Made by a program: the position numbers and the translations under genes. From Chionoecetes opilio (lineage: Eukaryota; Arthropoda; Malacostraca; Decapoda; Majidae), in NCBI GenBank assembly GCA_016584305.1, contig JACEEZ010018080.1:151001-215000 (forward strand): DNA of 64,000 nucleotides, given 5' to 3'. The notes below the pieces were generated by a model. The model saw only the letters and a program-made list of their open reading frames with translations. It made no database searches and had not been told where the DNA came from. Below, piece after piece: positions 1 to 10,560 of the stretch. The stretch's first letter is position 1, and every line of letters starts with the position of its first letter.

Positions 1-165
1 TGCCGACGGATGCTCCACAATCACTTTGATCTACAACCTTGTCCAATACCCAGTCCATACAAGCGTTGAAAAGTGATGGGGCAAGGACGCACCCTTGCCT
101 CACTCCTGTATTCACAGGAAAGAAGCTGGATACACCTGCCCCACACTTCACAGCACTCTCAGCCA
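1..165 (-). pseudogene. LINE reverse-transcriptase fragment, cut by window edge
   Basis: Read on the minus strand, this stretch encodes a typical non-LTR retrotransposon RT core: GVRQGC followed by a VLAPSLFN-type motif and then a DWVLDKVVDQSDCG stretch. This is the palm region just before the catalytic YADD-type box, which would lie beyond the left edge. The fragment joins repeat DNA at about 165 with no sign of an intact ORF1 or endonuclease. I read it as a 5'-truncated or broken copy; it cannot be judged whether the element continues intact off the window. Confidence 0.75.
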
Positions 166-184
166 CGGGTGCGCCTCCGAAACA

Positions 185-621
185 AAAGCGATGCAGGTCA
201 CAAGAAGAGGAAGAGGGAGGCATTTTGTAAACAAGGAGACATATTCCTCCCACCACACTCCCAATTGTATAGGTAATTTCGGTCCTAGTGTAAACATTTA
301 CCCTAAGGTAAGGTAAGGTTAGGTTAGGTTAGGTTCAGGTTAGGTTAGGTTAGGTTAGGTTAGGTTAGGTTAGGTTAGGTAAGGTAGCCACGGGTGCGCC
401 TCCGAAAGAAAAGTAATGCAGGTCACAAGAAGAGGAAGAGGGAGGCATTTTGTAAACAAGGAAACTTATTCTTCCTCCCACCTAAAATGTTCATATCTTC
501 GAAACTATTGATTTGCGACGGAAAGCTCAAGGAGAAAATGTCTCTTAGAATACAATAAGGTAAACAAAAACCATGCTCCCAATTGTGTAGGGAAGTTTGG
601 TGCCATCGTAAAAATTTACCA
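185..621 (+). repeat. Dispersed repeat copies (family R1) flanking a TTAGG-type array
   Basis: Two related pieces (about 185-300 and 400-621) share a block ending in CTCCCAATTGT and a TTTACC end. The same sequence recurs as an inverted pair at 35237-35746. Between the two pieces, 300-385 is a run of GGTTA units, the arthropod telomere pentamer read out of phase. The family is not one I recognise. The recurring termini suggest a non-autonomous DNA element. Confidence 0.7.
300..385 (+). repeat. Interstitial TTAGG-type repeat
   Basis: About 14 nearly perfect AGGTT units interrupted by one AGGTTC. TTAGG is the canonical arthropod telomere repeat. Here it is short and internal to a dispersed repeat, so it is interstitial and not a chromosome end. 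Shorter related runs occur at 1267-1310, 35517-35545 and 41399-41435. Confidence 0.85.
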
Positions 622-1045
622 GCTTTTATTCTCCTTTTCATATTACCAGTGGAACTGTCGCCGAAAATGTCCACGTCAGCGAGTGTTCCAGTGTCGGCGA
701 AAGTTCTCTGTTGGTGTTTCGGCGAGAGTTCCTATCGGTGACAGTTCCATAAACCTGCACTACTCTAGGTAAGTGAGTTTACCGCACTTCCCTCCCTCCA
801 CCTTCCCCACCAAGGTTGGATACGTAGGGAGAAACCTGCATTCATTGGGTGGGAAAGACGTAAAAAACTATTCTAAGATCAAATGGATGTTAATCCCATA
901 CAGCAAGGACTCCCATACAGTAAGGACTCCCCCTCACGTCAATGTAACTTAGGGAAAATGGTAATAATGGACGAGGACTTCGCGGTCGTTTTCAGAGACA
1001 CCGACGAATTTTTCCTGGCCTACAATAGGTGCTTTTTGGGATACA
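621..1045. other. No recognised feature
   Basis: Unique-looking sequence with short tandem motifs (GTGTCGGCGAAAGTTC-like repeats near 690-745). No supported exon or RNA gene. Confidence 0.5.
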
Positions 1046-1889
1046 GTTGGTTCGGGCCGCCAGTTGAATCAGGCCGCCTATATTAAATGCATACCATGGA
1101 GGACGCCTATATTAAATGCATACCATATTAAATGCATTTGGAGGACGCCTCCTAAACAGTCAATTCCTGAGTCATGAAAGAGTTATGTACTGTTTTTCAT
1201 TTTTAGTTTTGTTTAATAGCTTTTAATTAGCTCTCCCAAATTTTTATGTAATTATTATTTTTTTTAAAGTTAGGTAAAGGTTAGGTTAGGTTAGGTAAAG
1301 GTTAGGTTCAATTTGTTTTTGTTTTCATTTTTGTTGCAAATCTCACGCACCCACACACACACAAAAAATAAATAGTTATTTGTGACAGAAACGGTTAGCG
1401 GATTAATTCAAAACACATCAAAACTCACCAGAAAAAAAAATCCAGATCGCCTGGAAAAGGCGATATCTACTTGCGTGTCACGGGAAGCCACCATACGCAC
1501 ATGTGGCGCATTAATTGTCATTAAATGAAGTCCATTCCCTCAAATTGGAAATTCCCACCCGCAAATGAATATGGCGTTAGTCAACATGAAGCCACCAGCA
1601 ACTACAACGCCCTGCCGTGTTAATCCACTCAACTTTCTATTTTGTTAATGGCATATATTGTCTTGTATTCATATAAACAACAACATATTTATTTAGTTTC
1701 ACACAAGTTTATTTCAAATACATTTATTTCATTTAATTGAACAAGTACATATATATGTCGTTGGTTATCATCTGTTATAGTCCCGCCCTGTCTGCTGGGT
1801 ATGCATGCTACTATAGGCGGCCTGTTTCAACTGGCGGCCCGAATCAACGGACTACAGGCGGCCTGTTTCAACTGGCGGCCCGAATCAAC
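1046..1889. mobile_element. TIR-flanked non-autonomous element with GGGCCGCCAGTTGAA termini
   Basis: The left end (1046-1082) reads GTTGGTTCGGGCCGCCAGTT and onward to GGCCGCCTATA. Its reverse complement closes the element at 1812-1850, and the same terminus is tandemly duplicated at 1852-1889. Between the ends are AT-rich DNA, a short GGTTA run and direct repeats of a CGCCTATATTAAATGCATACC-like block near 1075-1130. No coding capacity is visible. The superfamily is not determined. Confidence 0.65.
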
Positions 1890-2097
1890 GGTACCCTGCT
1901 TTTTGTAATGGTGATAGTTTTATTTTCCGGAAACCCATATTTGAAAAATAATAATAATAATAATAATAATTTCATCACCGAATTTTATGGTTGCCATTTC
2001 CATTAAAAACTATCTCCATCAGAAAAAAACACTAAAACTTGGCCGGAAGAAATTAGTCAGTGTCTCAGATAACGGAAGTAATTGAATAGAACATATC

Positions 2098-2258
2098 AAA
2101 CCTAACCTTATAGGTTTTAATGAAAACTAACCCAACCTTAACCACAAAGTACTCCTAACCTAACCTAATAGGTTTTAATGAAACCTAACTTAACCTTAAC
2201 CACAAAGTATATCTAAACTAACCTTATAGGTTTTAATGAAACCTAACCTAACCTTAAG
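2098..2258 (+). repeat. Three-unit tandem repeat of about 59 bp, CCTAA-rich
   Basis: ATAGGTTTTAATG occurs at about 2110, 2168 and 2226, each followed by an AACCTAAC/AACCTTAACC tract and, in the first two units, ACCACAAAGTA. The units are probably derived from CCTAA-type repeats. Confidence 0.7.
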
Positions 2259-2481
2259 GGGAGAGTCCGCCGTGACAATATGAAAATAATATTTTAATAT
2301 GCGAATTTGAGTTATATGGTCTATGGCAACACCCTATCCTTTGGCTTTCGAATGGTGGAAATTTTTTCAGTCGGACATTTTTTAAATGCCCATAGCGAGG
2401 GGCATTTAAACTTTCAAAACTTGTAAAAAAAAAAAAAAAAAAAATATTTTTTTGGATAATTTTCCCATATATCAAACTAAG

Positions 2482-2585
<104 letters not shown>

Positions 2586-2979
2586 CAGCAATCTTCAGGG
2601 TGAAGTTTGTTACCCAGGTAACAATTCTGGAACAATTTTGGATATGAAAAGTGCAACCTGTTCACAAAATTTTTAGGAACAAATGTATACATCCAAAAAG
2701 GCCTAGAAAAGAGAGAAAAGAGAAGAATTACACCGAAGAAGACAATAAACAAGAAGAGGAAGACAGACAAAGGAATTCCAACCGAAAGCTAGGCACCTGG
2801 TGAATTTTGATCGAACCTTGCAACAATGAGGGGCGTGGCGCGCCCTGACACCCTCGCCTTTGAGCGATTAATTAATACCTTTATAAGGGGGGACAAGGTG
2901 CAGATCCTTTTATGCATGCATTGATATGTGATTACTGATCCCATAAAATTCATATGAAAGTAGCATTGACAGTATAGTA

Positions 2980-3176
<197 letters not shown>

Positions 3177-3798
3177 TAAGATAATATATATATAAGACTA
3201 CTCATGTCTACAATTCGTCAAGAATAGTCAATTCGCACTGCAGAGTTTAATACACAGCTTAAGCACTGCAAAATGAGTAATATACTAGTGAGCTGTAGCC
3301 ACTGTGGTGAGTGGAGGAGGCTGTGAGCATGGAGGGTGCTTGGCTGCTGATACCCACTCCTATTCTCCCCACCAATGCTGTTTCACGTGGACGATCCCCT
3401 TAAAGAGTAGTGTATTGAGTAAAGGGAAGTCAACAGGTGATAAGATAGTCTTGCTGCTGCAGATATCATTATGACCCCATAAATAATGGTTGGACACAAA
3501 AGCATTTTACTGAGTCAGATTTTGCCTTGCTGTTTAGCCCAGCATACCTGTCTGTAATTACACAGTTACCTGTTGGGTGACACCTCCATCACGTGTTTCA
3601 GGTGACTGTTGTGTGCTGTGCTTGGTGCTCACAGGGGAACTGCCCAGTGCTTCTGACGGGACTCCTTGGTGCTTCCCACTCCTGATCCCTTCGTCCTCAA
3701 GGACAGTGCTGAGTGTATCCTTGGGAAACCCTGCTGAGCCCAGCTTCCCTGAGGGCCTCTACAAGAGCAGCGGGCCTGTCATAAGTCGTGTTGCAGAG

Positions 3799-4659
3799 AT
3801 GGCTGCAAGAACAGGCAGCAGCAGGAGTTGCCACAGCACACAGGAGCAGTGTGCCTCTGGTGTGGGCAGGCTAGGGTGTGTTGATTTTCCTGAAGGCACT
3901 GGTGATAAGGCTCATGAATGCCAAGAGTGTGGGAAAAGATTCACTCGAAAGTATGCCCTCACCAGACACACCCTGTCACACACTGGCGAAAGGAATTATG
4001 AATGCGAAGAGTGTGGGAAAAGATTCACTCATAAGTTTTCCTTCACCAGACACACCCTGACACACACAGGTGATAAGGGCCATGAATGCCAAGAGTGTGG
4101 GAAAAGATTCACTCAAAAGTCTGACCTCACCAGACACACCCTGACACACACTGGTGATAAGGGCCATGAATGCCAAGAGTGTGGGAAAAGATTCACTCTA
4201 AAGTCTGACCTCACCAGACACACCCTGACACACACTGGTGAAAGAAATTATGAATGCCAAGAGTGTGGGAAAAGATTTGCTAGAAAGTCTAATCTCACCA
4301 CACACTTCCTGACGCACACTGGTGAAAGGAATAATGAATGTGAAGAGTGTGGGAAGAGATTCACTGATAAGTCTACCCTCACCAGACACAACCTGACACA
4401 TACTGGTGAAAGGAATTATGAATGTGAAGAGTGTGGGAAAAGATTCACTCGAAAGTCTATCCTCACCAGACACACCCTGACACACACTGGTGAAAGGAAT
4501 TATGAATGTGAAGAGTGTGGGAAAAGATTCTTTTCGAATAATGAACTCAACCAACATATCTTCAGACACTCTGGCCTGAGGGAATTCAAATGTGATGTCT
4601 GTGGGAAGCATTTCAAGACTAGGGCTGATATTTCTAGCCACATGCGGATCCACTTTTGA
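3799..4659 (+). CDS. C2H2 zinc-finger protein, nine fingers (terminal exon)
   Basis: Nine consecutive C2H2 fingers run to the stop codon at 4657-4659. The first cysteine of each is near residue 41, 69, 97, 125, 153, 181, 209, 237 and 265, an exact 28-residue period. Linkers are mostly HTGERNYE or HTGDKGHE, close to the TGEKP linker of DNA-binding fingers, so a nuclear sequence-specific DNA-binding role is inferred; the target is unknown. Fingers 3 and 4 are almost identical, which points to recent internal duplication; fingers 8 and 9 diverge. The frame stays open upstream to about 3577, but the only in-frame ATG before the fingers is at 3799, giving 286 aa. Splice acceptors are possible at ...TTTCAG (3602) and ...TTGCAG (3796), so upstream exons may exist and the start is uncertain. 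No KRAB, BTB or ZAD domain is seen. Confidence 0.85.
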   Translation: MAARTGSSRSCHSTQEQCASGVGRLGCVDFPEGTGDKAHECQECGKRFTRKYALTRHTLSHTGERNYECEECGKRFTHKFSFTRHTLTHTGDKGHECQECGKRFTQKSDLTRHTLTHTGDKGHECQECGKRFTLKSDLTRHTLTHTGERNYECQECGKRFARKSNLTTHFLTHTGERNNECEECGKRFTDKSTLTRHNLTHTGERNYECEECGKRFTRKSILTRHTLTHTGERNYECEECGKRFFSNNELNQHIFRHSGLREFKCDVCGKHFKTRADISSHMRIHF

Positions 4660-5568
4660 GGTGGTGTGGACAAGTGTGGTCCAGTGTGTGCCGAGGCATT
4701 GTGGGTGGTGGCGTGTCCTGTGTGGGAGTGAGTGGTGGTGGACAGTGTTGCCTCCTGCCCACCCTCCCTGGCCTGGTAATGCCCCAGCAGTGGTCTGGTG
4801 GGCAGTGCTGTAAATGGGTCTAGATTGTTCATTCTTCTTTATGAGATACAATTATACATGGACGTAATGCGAGGATAGAGATAATTATTGAACCCTTATA
4901 TTCAGTGCTTGCAAACGGTTTAAGGGAACAAAAACGAAAACCGAAACGAACGAAATTATGCTCAGAACAAAAACGGAAACGAAAACGTTATCATATTTAC
5001 TGTTCCGGAGCAAAAACGCTATTTTAAAATCCCTGTAACCGGTTAATAACGTAATCTTTTCGTTCCATGCCATATTTGGTCAATAATCCATTTTCACTTC
5101 CAGTAGCCAAATGATTTAATTAAGTAAATGGATCTGTATTACATACATTAATTAATTAAGTCTACTGTATTTGTTATCTTGGCAATTGACGATGTAGTTT
5201 TGTTTCAAATGGTATCATATGCACCACTTTTCATTTAATTTGTGAAGAATAACTATTTTGTACCTTATATAATTATGAATTTATGTCTTCGTGATATGCA
5301 TCACGTTCCCTTATTTTATTACACCTTCCAATCGCGCGATCCTTAAACTATTATATTGCAGTTTGGTTTAAAAATATGCTTAGATTAATATCCAGTATTC
5401 AAAAGGGGATTATATATCGTGAGTATGTGCTTAAATGTTTAACTGTGTTCACAGCCTATTGTTTGGTGCGCCGAATTTCGGTGTGAGTGACCTAAGTTCG
5501 AGTCCTTGGAGTACCACATGTAGTCATTGACTTCATTGATTAGGTTTATTTAATTAGTTGGCTGGTGA
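4660..5568. other. 3' flank of the zinc-finger gene; no gene seen
   Basis: GC-rich for about 150 bp after the stop, then AT-rich. 4915-5070 has AAACGG/ACGAAA-rich sequence resembling degraded transposon ends. 5455-5515 contains a tRNA-like B box (GTTCGAGTCC) that could belong to a SINE head, but no tRNA fold was confirmed. Confidence 0.5.
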
Positions 5569-5570
5569 TA

Positions 5571-6025
5571 CAGGTTGAAGTTCCCAAACTCGGCAACCTC
5601 GGGACCAGCGCCAAGCCGAGTAATGGAATTTTCCGACTTTTAGAACGTAGATATATTAAGGGGAAAAAAAGCATGAAAATCACATGAACTTCTTCAAAAG
5701 GTCAATTTTCTCAAAAAATAGTTAACACATTGTTCTTCCTTTTCTTTTCACTTCCACCAGTAGGTGTTCCTGGACGTTTGGGAGCCATAATACCAATAAC
5801 AGACCTGTAGAAGTACACAAAATAACAGTGTACACAACTCTACAGTCACAACACCACTGAACAATAACAAACAAATCGGCGGGAGAAACCAAGCGGCCTA
5901 GTGTGGTGGCACCTAGCGGCCGACCCGGCAACTACGCGCCGGGTTTTGGGTGTTCTGCCGTGTTTTGGAAAATCCGGAACCATAGCCGAGTTTTGGGTGT
6001 TGCCGAGTTTGGGAACTTCAACCTG
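5571..6025. mobile_element. Tigger/pogo-like MITE, 455 bp
   Basis: Perfect terminal inverted repeats beginning CAGGTTGAAGTTCCCAAACT (left) and ending in its reverse complement (right), with TA at both outer edges (5569-5570 and 6026-6027). TIRs starting CAG and TA target duplications fit the Tc1/mariner-pogo group. The interior has no transposase. A second inner GCCGAG motif recurs on both sides. Confidence 0.85.
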
Positions 6026-6273
6026 TATTACGAATTAATATAGTTTTACCATATATAATATTAATAAATAATTAGTGATTCATGTCTTTACGACGACTGA
6101 GATTGCATACTCCTACACTACGCTTCCTGTATTGTATATTTAAATGTGTTGCCTTATTTAAGTTGTATAATAATATAGTTCTTATGACATCTAAGGGTCT
6201 GATTTTGTTGGATACTATGCACCATGAAATGTATGGCTTTATTACCATCTATGAAAATGTAGTCATGTAGCTA

Positions 6274-7584
6274 CAGGGAAGTCCCGAAGATACGAACAGT
6301 TGGGTTCCACCTGGCATACTCATAAAGCGAAATCTCGTATAGCGAAATACATAACTATTGGTAAACTATAGGTTTGGTTCCAGGACCCCATCAAAGACAT
6401 GTTTTTCAAGCTAAAATAAACTATAGCAAACACAACAAACACACAGCGTCTATATTACCCACACTGTACTACCTATTCTGTAGAAAAAGCATTCTGAAAG
6501 AGAAAATAGCACACAAAATAACATAATTGCACATTAATTAAGCATAAAACAGGCATAACAAGCAAAAAAAAAAGACTGTACTGTAGGGGATGCTGCGTGA
6601 TACAAGAGAGGGTAGTGTAGAGGTCCCAAGGTTTGGGCAGCACACCTGGCTAATTACCCCTAAAGGTCAGGCCGCCCCATATGCTTAATTATCCTTCAGG
6701 TCACGCCTTGCTGGGGGTGACCTGACTGGGGTCAACCAAATCCCCCTTTGTCCAGCCCGGGAATCCTGTATTCAGGCAGTTACCTACCTACCAAGATAGA
6801 GGCAACACATCACTCCTCTCCCTGTGTTCCTCCTGGCATCACTCCGCTGTACTTGCCTACATTCCTGCCGTAATAAACTTGTGTGTGAACGCTGTGTTAG
6901 GTAGGTAAGGGACAAGGGATGGGTGTGCAGACCTCTTCCACTGCCCACAAACTTGTCTCTGCACATCTGAATCATTGTACATTGTTGTGTACACTTTAGC
7001 TAGACACGGGTTACACCAAACACAGAGTTCACACGCAAGTTTATTTCGGCGGGAATATGTAGGTACAGCGGAGGAATTCCACGAGGAACAGAGAGAGGAG
7101 GAGTGGTGTCCTCTCACTATGGTGGTAGGTAGGTAACTGCCAGAAGCTGGTCTAGGAAGCCAGGGCGGGAACCCAGCAACGGAGGTGCGGGAGGAATTTG
7201 GGTCACGAGCGAGTCAGGTCCATGCCAGGTGTTGGCTTGACCTTTAGGGGTAATTAGCCAAGTGTGCCGGCCCAAGCTTGGGGCCACCACAATACTCTAT
7301 CCCCTTTTCACCAGCGAGTCAGGTACACGCCAGGTGTTGGCTTGACCTTTAGGAGTAATTAGCCAAGTGTGTGGCCCCAAGCTTGGGGCCACCACAACAT
7401 CATCATACAGCCCAGATGCATACGTGATAGGGTTCGCATTTTGAACTTGGTAATTTTACTCACCCCAGTTTGAATGTCGTAGCATTGGATTTTCGATCTC
7501 GTATATTGAAAATAGACCCAAATTTATTCAGCTCGTATCATTGATTTCTCGTATACCGAATGCTCGTATAACGGGACTTCCCTG
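6274..7584. mobile_element. Tigger-like element, 1.3 kb, with internal inverted repeat
   Basis: Termini CAGGGAAGTCCCG and its reverse complement are bounded by TA (6272-6273, 7585-7586). Subterminal CTCGTATA motifs occur near both ends. Inside, about 6620-7300 is itself a diverged inverted repeat: ATTACCCCTAAAGGTCA near 6653 is mirrored near 7237, and GTGTGTGAACGC near 6890 is mirrored near 7030. A further copy of the right arm (AGGTGTTGGCTTGACC and onward) is duplicated in tandem at about 7209-7288 and 7314-7395. No transposase coding is seen. Confidence 0.75.
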
Positions 7585-7789
7585 TACGTATATGGTTTGA
7601 ATAATTTCACTGATTAATTGCAAAAAAGTTTCTTTCACAGCTAAAGTCAAAAATAAACGTGCTGCTGGTTGTCTGAGTCAGCTCAAACATTGCAATACAA
7701 CTATTCGCCAACTTACGACTTCGACTTTACAACCGGCGGTAAATGCTGATAATTGTGCAAAAAAAAAAAAAAAATTTTTTTTTTTTTTT

Positions 7790-8050
7790 TACATTTGTGC
7801 CTATAGCACTTGTAGGCAGTGACTAAGGCCCGGATGGTAGGCCCTGTAGGTTTACTTTAGAGCTGTGATGGTTGGCCCTGGCCCATGGTGGCGCAGGCAG
7901 GATTTTTATAGTGATGCCTGTGATTAGAGGCTCATGCCGCCCCCCTGTGTCCTCCGATGCACTCGCAATCGAAGGTAGAGTTAATGAGCAGGGCATGTGG
8001 GTGTTCTTAGGCCACTCGAAGGTGCAGAAAGATTTTGGTTCTCATCGGGG
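7790..8050 (-). repeat. tRNA-derived SINE copy (family S1), 5' truncated
   Basis: Matches the body of the S1 copy at 60040-60362, including GGCGCAGGCAGGATTTTTAT and the ATGCACTCGCAATCGAAGG block, but ends at CATCGGGG before the tRNA-like head. A poly-T run lies just outside the 3' end. Confidence 0.75.
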
Positions 8051-8154
8051 ATAAAACTCAGTGATACGATGGTTATAACAATAATGAACAACGAAAATGT
8101 TGATAAAATATGACTTAAAAATGATTATAATATTATTACACATTATTTTATCAT

Positions 8155-8275
8155 TCTGCCTGCACCATCACGGGCGAGGGCCAACCATCACAGCCCTCAA
8201 GTGAACCTCCAGGGCCTACCATCCGGGTCTTAGTAGTCACTGCCTACAGGCACTATAGGTACAAATGTATTTTTT
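8155..8275 (+). repeat. SINE S1 3' fragment, inverted relative to the neighbour
   Basis: Carries the complement of the S1 3' half (CACGGGCGAGGGCCAACCAT through CACTATAGGTACAAATG). Together with 7790-8050 it forms an inverted pair separated by about 100 bp of AT-rich DNA. Confidence 0.7.
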
Positions 8276-9480
8276 TTCTTATTTCTTTTTCATTTTGTAA
8301 CAGGCCGACTTACGACCAGGACAACTTTTGACCGGTCAGTCGGTCCCGATCACGGTCGTAAGTCGACCACTCGGTGTAATTGCTCTCAGTGCTGTGACAC
8401 GTTATCAACGTGTATTCTTGCTTGGAAGTGATGTTTCTTAATTTCATTGTTAAATAAATTAAACACTCCATTGCCTAGAAACTATAGATACATAGTTTTC
8501 ATTGCTAAAGCAAAATAAGCAGAAAACTGCTCCCGTGGCTTCCTAAACCAAAGCAGAGACTGATGATCTCCCCCACGTGGAGAGCCGTCAAGGCGCCCCG
8601 TGCCCAGTGGTCTTATTCATGGGTTTTAAATTCCTTGTTTGTTCCAACGTATTAACTCAACCGTTTGTAATAGAGATATTTGTAGTAAGTACCATTTTGC
8701 AGTACTGTGCTGGACTGTTATTACTATGATATTTAGAGGCATGGACTGCAGAACATGGTATAATATTATGGAATGTGCTAACTTGAAGGCTTGGCATCTG
8801 TTTAGAACCATAAAAAATTTGAATGTGCCAAGTGACTAGCAGATCTTTACTGTCCTTGTTACCCATAGACTATTTTGGTCCACAAGACAAATGTTTCAGG
8901 ACTTAAAATCAACATTATTGGTAGCTATAAGACAAATCCCTATTTAAGTGAATTATTATTTCCAATCCGCCTTGTATAACTCGCCATTGCATCCCCCCAG
9001 AGCCTACACTTTGGCCTTCCGCACCACTCTAGGGACTTACCACTGGAGCTACTGCATTTTCCATGTTTGCTAGAAAGCTTGGTTACTCCAGTACAAAATT
9101 CTGAGTTCCTCATGTGGAAACAGAGTGAAAGTGAGAGTTGAAGTGCCTGTTTCATTGTGTTTTTTCTTCTTCAGAGGAACTAACCTTGAGATGTGATGGA
9201 CAGACTTACCAGGGGATGGCGGGTGAGTCACCACCACCCCTGCCACCACCCCTACCAGCACTAATTCAACTTTTAGAGGGAATCAACCAGCAACTTTTTG
9301 TCCAGATGAGAAGCAGAAGCCTCCTCAGAAGCCTCGGTACAAGGAAGTTATTAGCGTGAGTAGAAAATGTATTCTTTCTGCCAGTTGTTCTCAGCCATTG
9401 CATTGCTTCAGTAGCTTGTAGTTTTGTTTACTGTTGCTGTGACATCGCTTATTGCATGCTATGTATTAGGCTGCCTTGAA
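8276..9480. other. No gene recognised; one weak exon-like block
   Basis: 9175-9354 has a polypyrimidine/CAG acceptor-like start (TTCTTCTTCAG), proline-rich coding potential and a GTGAGT donor at 9355. The predicted peptide matches no family I know, so I do not call a gene. The rest is AT-rich intergenic DNA. Confidence 0.35.
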
Positions 9481-10130
9481 GAAGTGTTGATCAGTGTCCT
9501 TGATCCATTTGTACACATGATCGGAACCTGAGGAGTCATTAATTACCTCAAAATATTATGTCCATCTTCTTTTGACATCCTCATTTTCTCTCAGCATCTT
9601 TCCATTGTTATCCTTCACTTCCTCCTCTCTATTGTTCCATTAATTCCCTCCTTCTCTATGTAGTCTTTTTCTCTCTCCTTCCAACATCATCTTTTATTCT
9701 CTATATAAATCTCACTAAGCATCCTTCCCAAACTCTCATTCAATTTTACTTATTTTGTTTGATCACCCATTTCCTTTTCCTTTTAGATTCTACATTCTCT
9801 TTTTCCCTGCTATTCCTCACATGCTCAGGCACATTTCTCGTGCCTGATATATTTTTCGGCCTTGACATACAAAGGAAGAACAGACAGCAGTAGCCCTGCT
9901 GAGCCTAACGGCTAGCAGTAGCCCTGCTGAGCCTAACGGGAAATATGCTTCCCTCTTCTGTTCTACTGCTTCCGTGACTTCATCTGTCCACCACCCTTTC
10001 GATGTCCTCATTCTTCCCACCACCTTGATGCCTACCAATAATGTACAGCCCTTGTATTTGCTCTTTATATATTCTAAACACATCCTTGACTCTCTTTAAA
10101 CTCCAAAGTCACTTTCTGCCATTCTTCTTC
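9480..10130 (-). pseudogene. LINE fragment (linker between endonuclease and RT)
   Basis: Minus-strand translation gives KGWWTDEVTEAVEQKREAY near 9950-10020, the usual region between the endonuclease and RT domains of RTE/CR1-like LINEs. Further downstream at about 9540-9620 it gives EEVKDNNGKMLRENEDVKRRW, which fits the segment before the RT fingers. A short direct duplication (CTAACGGCTAGCAGTAGCCC region, 9885-9945) and frame breaks show it is dead. Confidence 0.65.
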
Positions 10131-10159
10131 TTTCTGTTTAACGTCAGTTTTTCCCGTGA

Positions 10160-10560
10160 TATTTTATGAGGTTAGACGGTCATGATACGCTTCCAACTAT
10201 CTCTATCCGTTGCATAAACTTCTTCAATGCTGCCAGATCCTCTTCAATACACTGCCTCCATGTCTTCCTTGGCCTGCCTGGTGGACGGCGACCTGGAACT
10301 TCCACTCTTAACAGCTCTCCCCAATGCCTCTCCACCTTCTCTCCTCTTCACGTGCCCAAACCACCTTACTCTCAGCACTGTACTCAGCTCCTTCATTCAC
10401 ATTTTCGTGCCACCTCTACACTGGACACTTCATCTCTCCATGTGATCCCAGTCTTATATCTCAACATCCTCCAACGTCTTCGTCAAAGCGGCTGTCTCAG
10501 AACCATACAGCAAAACTGATCTTATACATGCTTCAAATACTCTTCTTCAGTTTTTCAGTG
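10160..10560 (-). pseudogene. LINE reverse-transcriptase C-terminal fragment
   Basis: On the minus strand it reads VPGRRPPGRPRKTWRQCIEE followed by DLAALKKF, the hallmark tail of a common arthropod LINE ORF2. It lies upstream, in element order, of the linker fragment at 9480-10130, which is the wrong order for one copy, so these are separate insertions. A 60-bp piece of the same sequence sits in PRPF19 intron 2 at about 42236-42290. Confidence 0.7.

Noticed and set aside
300..385. Chromosome end (telomere)
   Set aside because: The TTAGG-type run is only about 80 bp and is followed by ordinary repeats and genes, so it is interstitial.
4198..4851. Minus-strand 217-codon open frame opposite the zinc-finger gene
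   Set aside because: It is an antisense shadow of the periodic finger array; the sense strand has the conserved C2H2 pattern.
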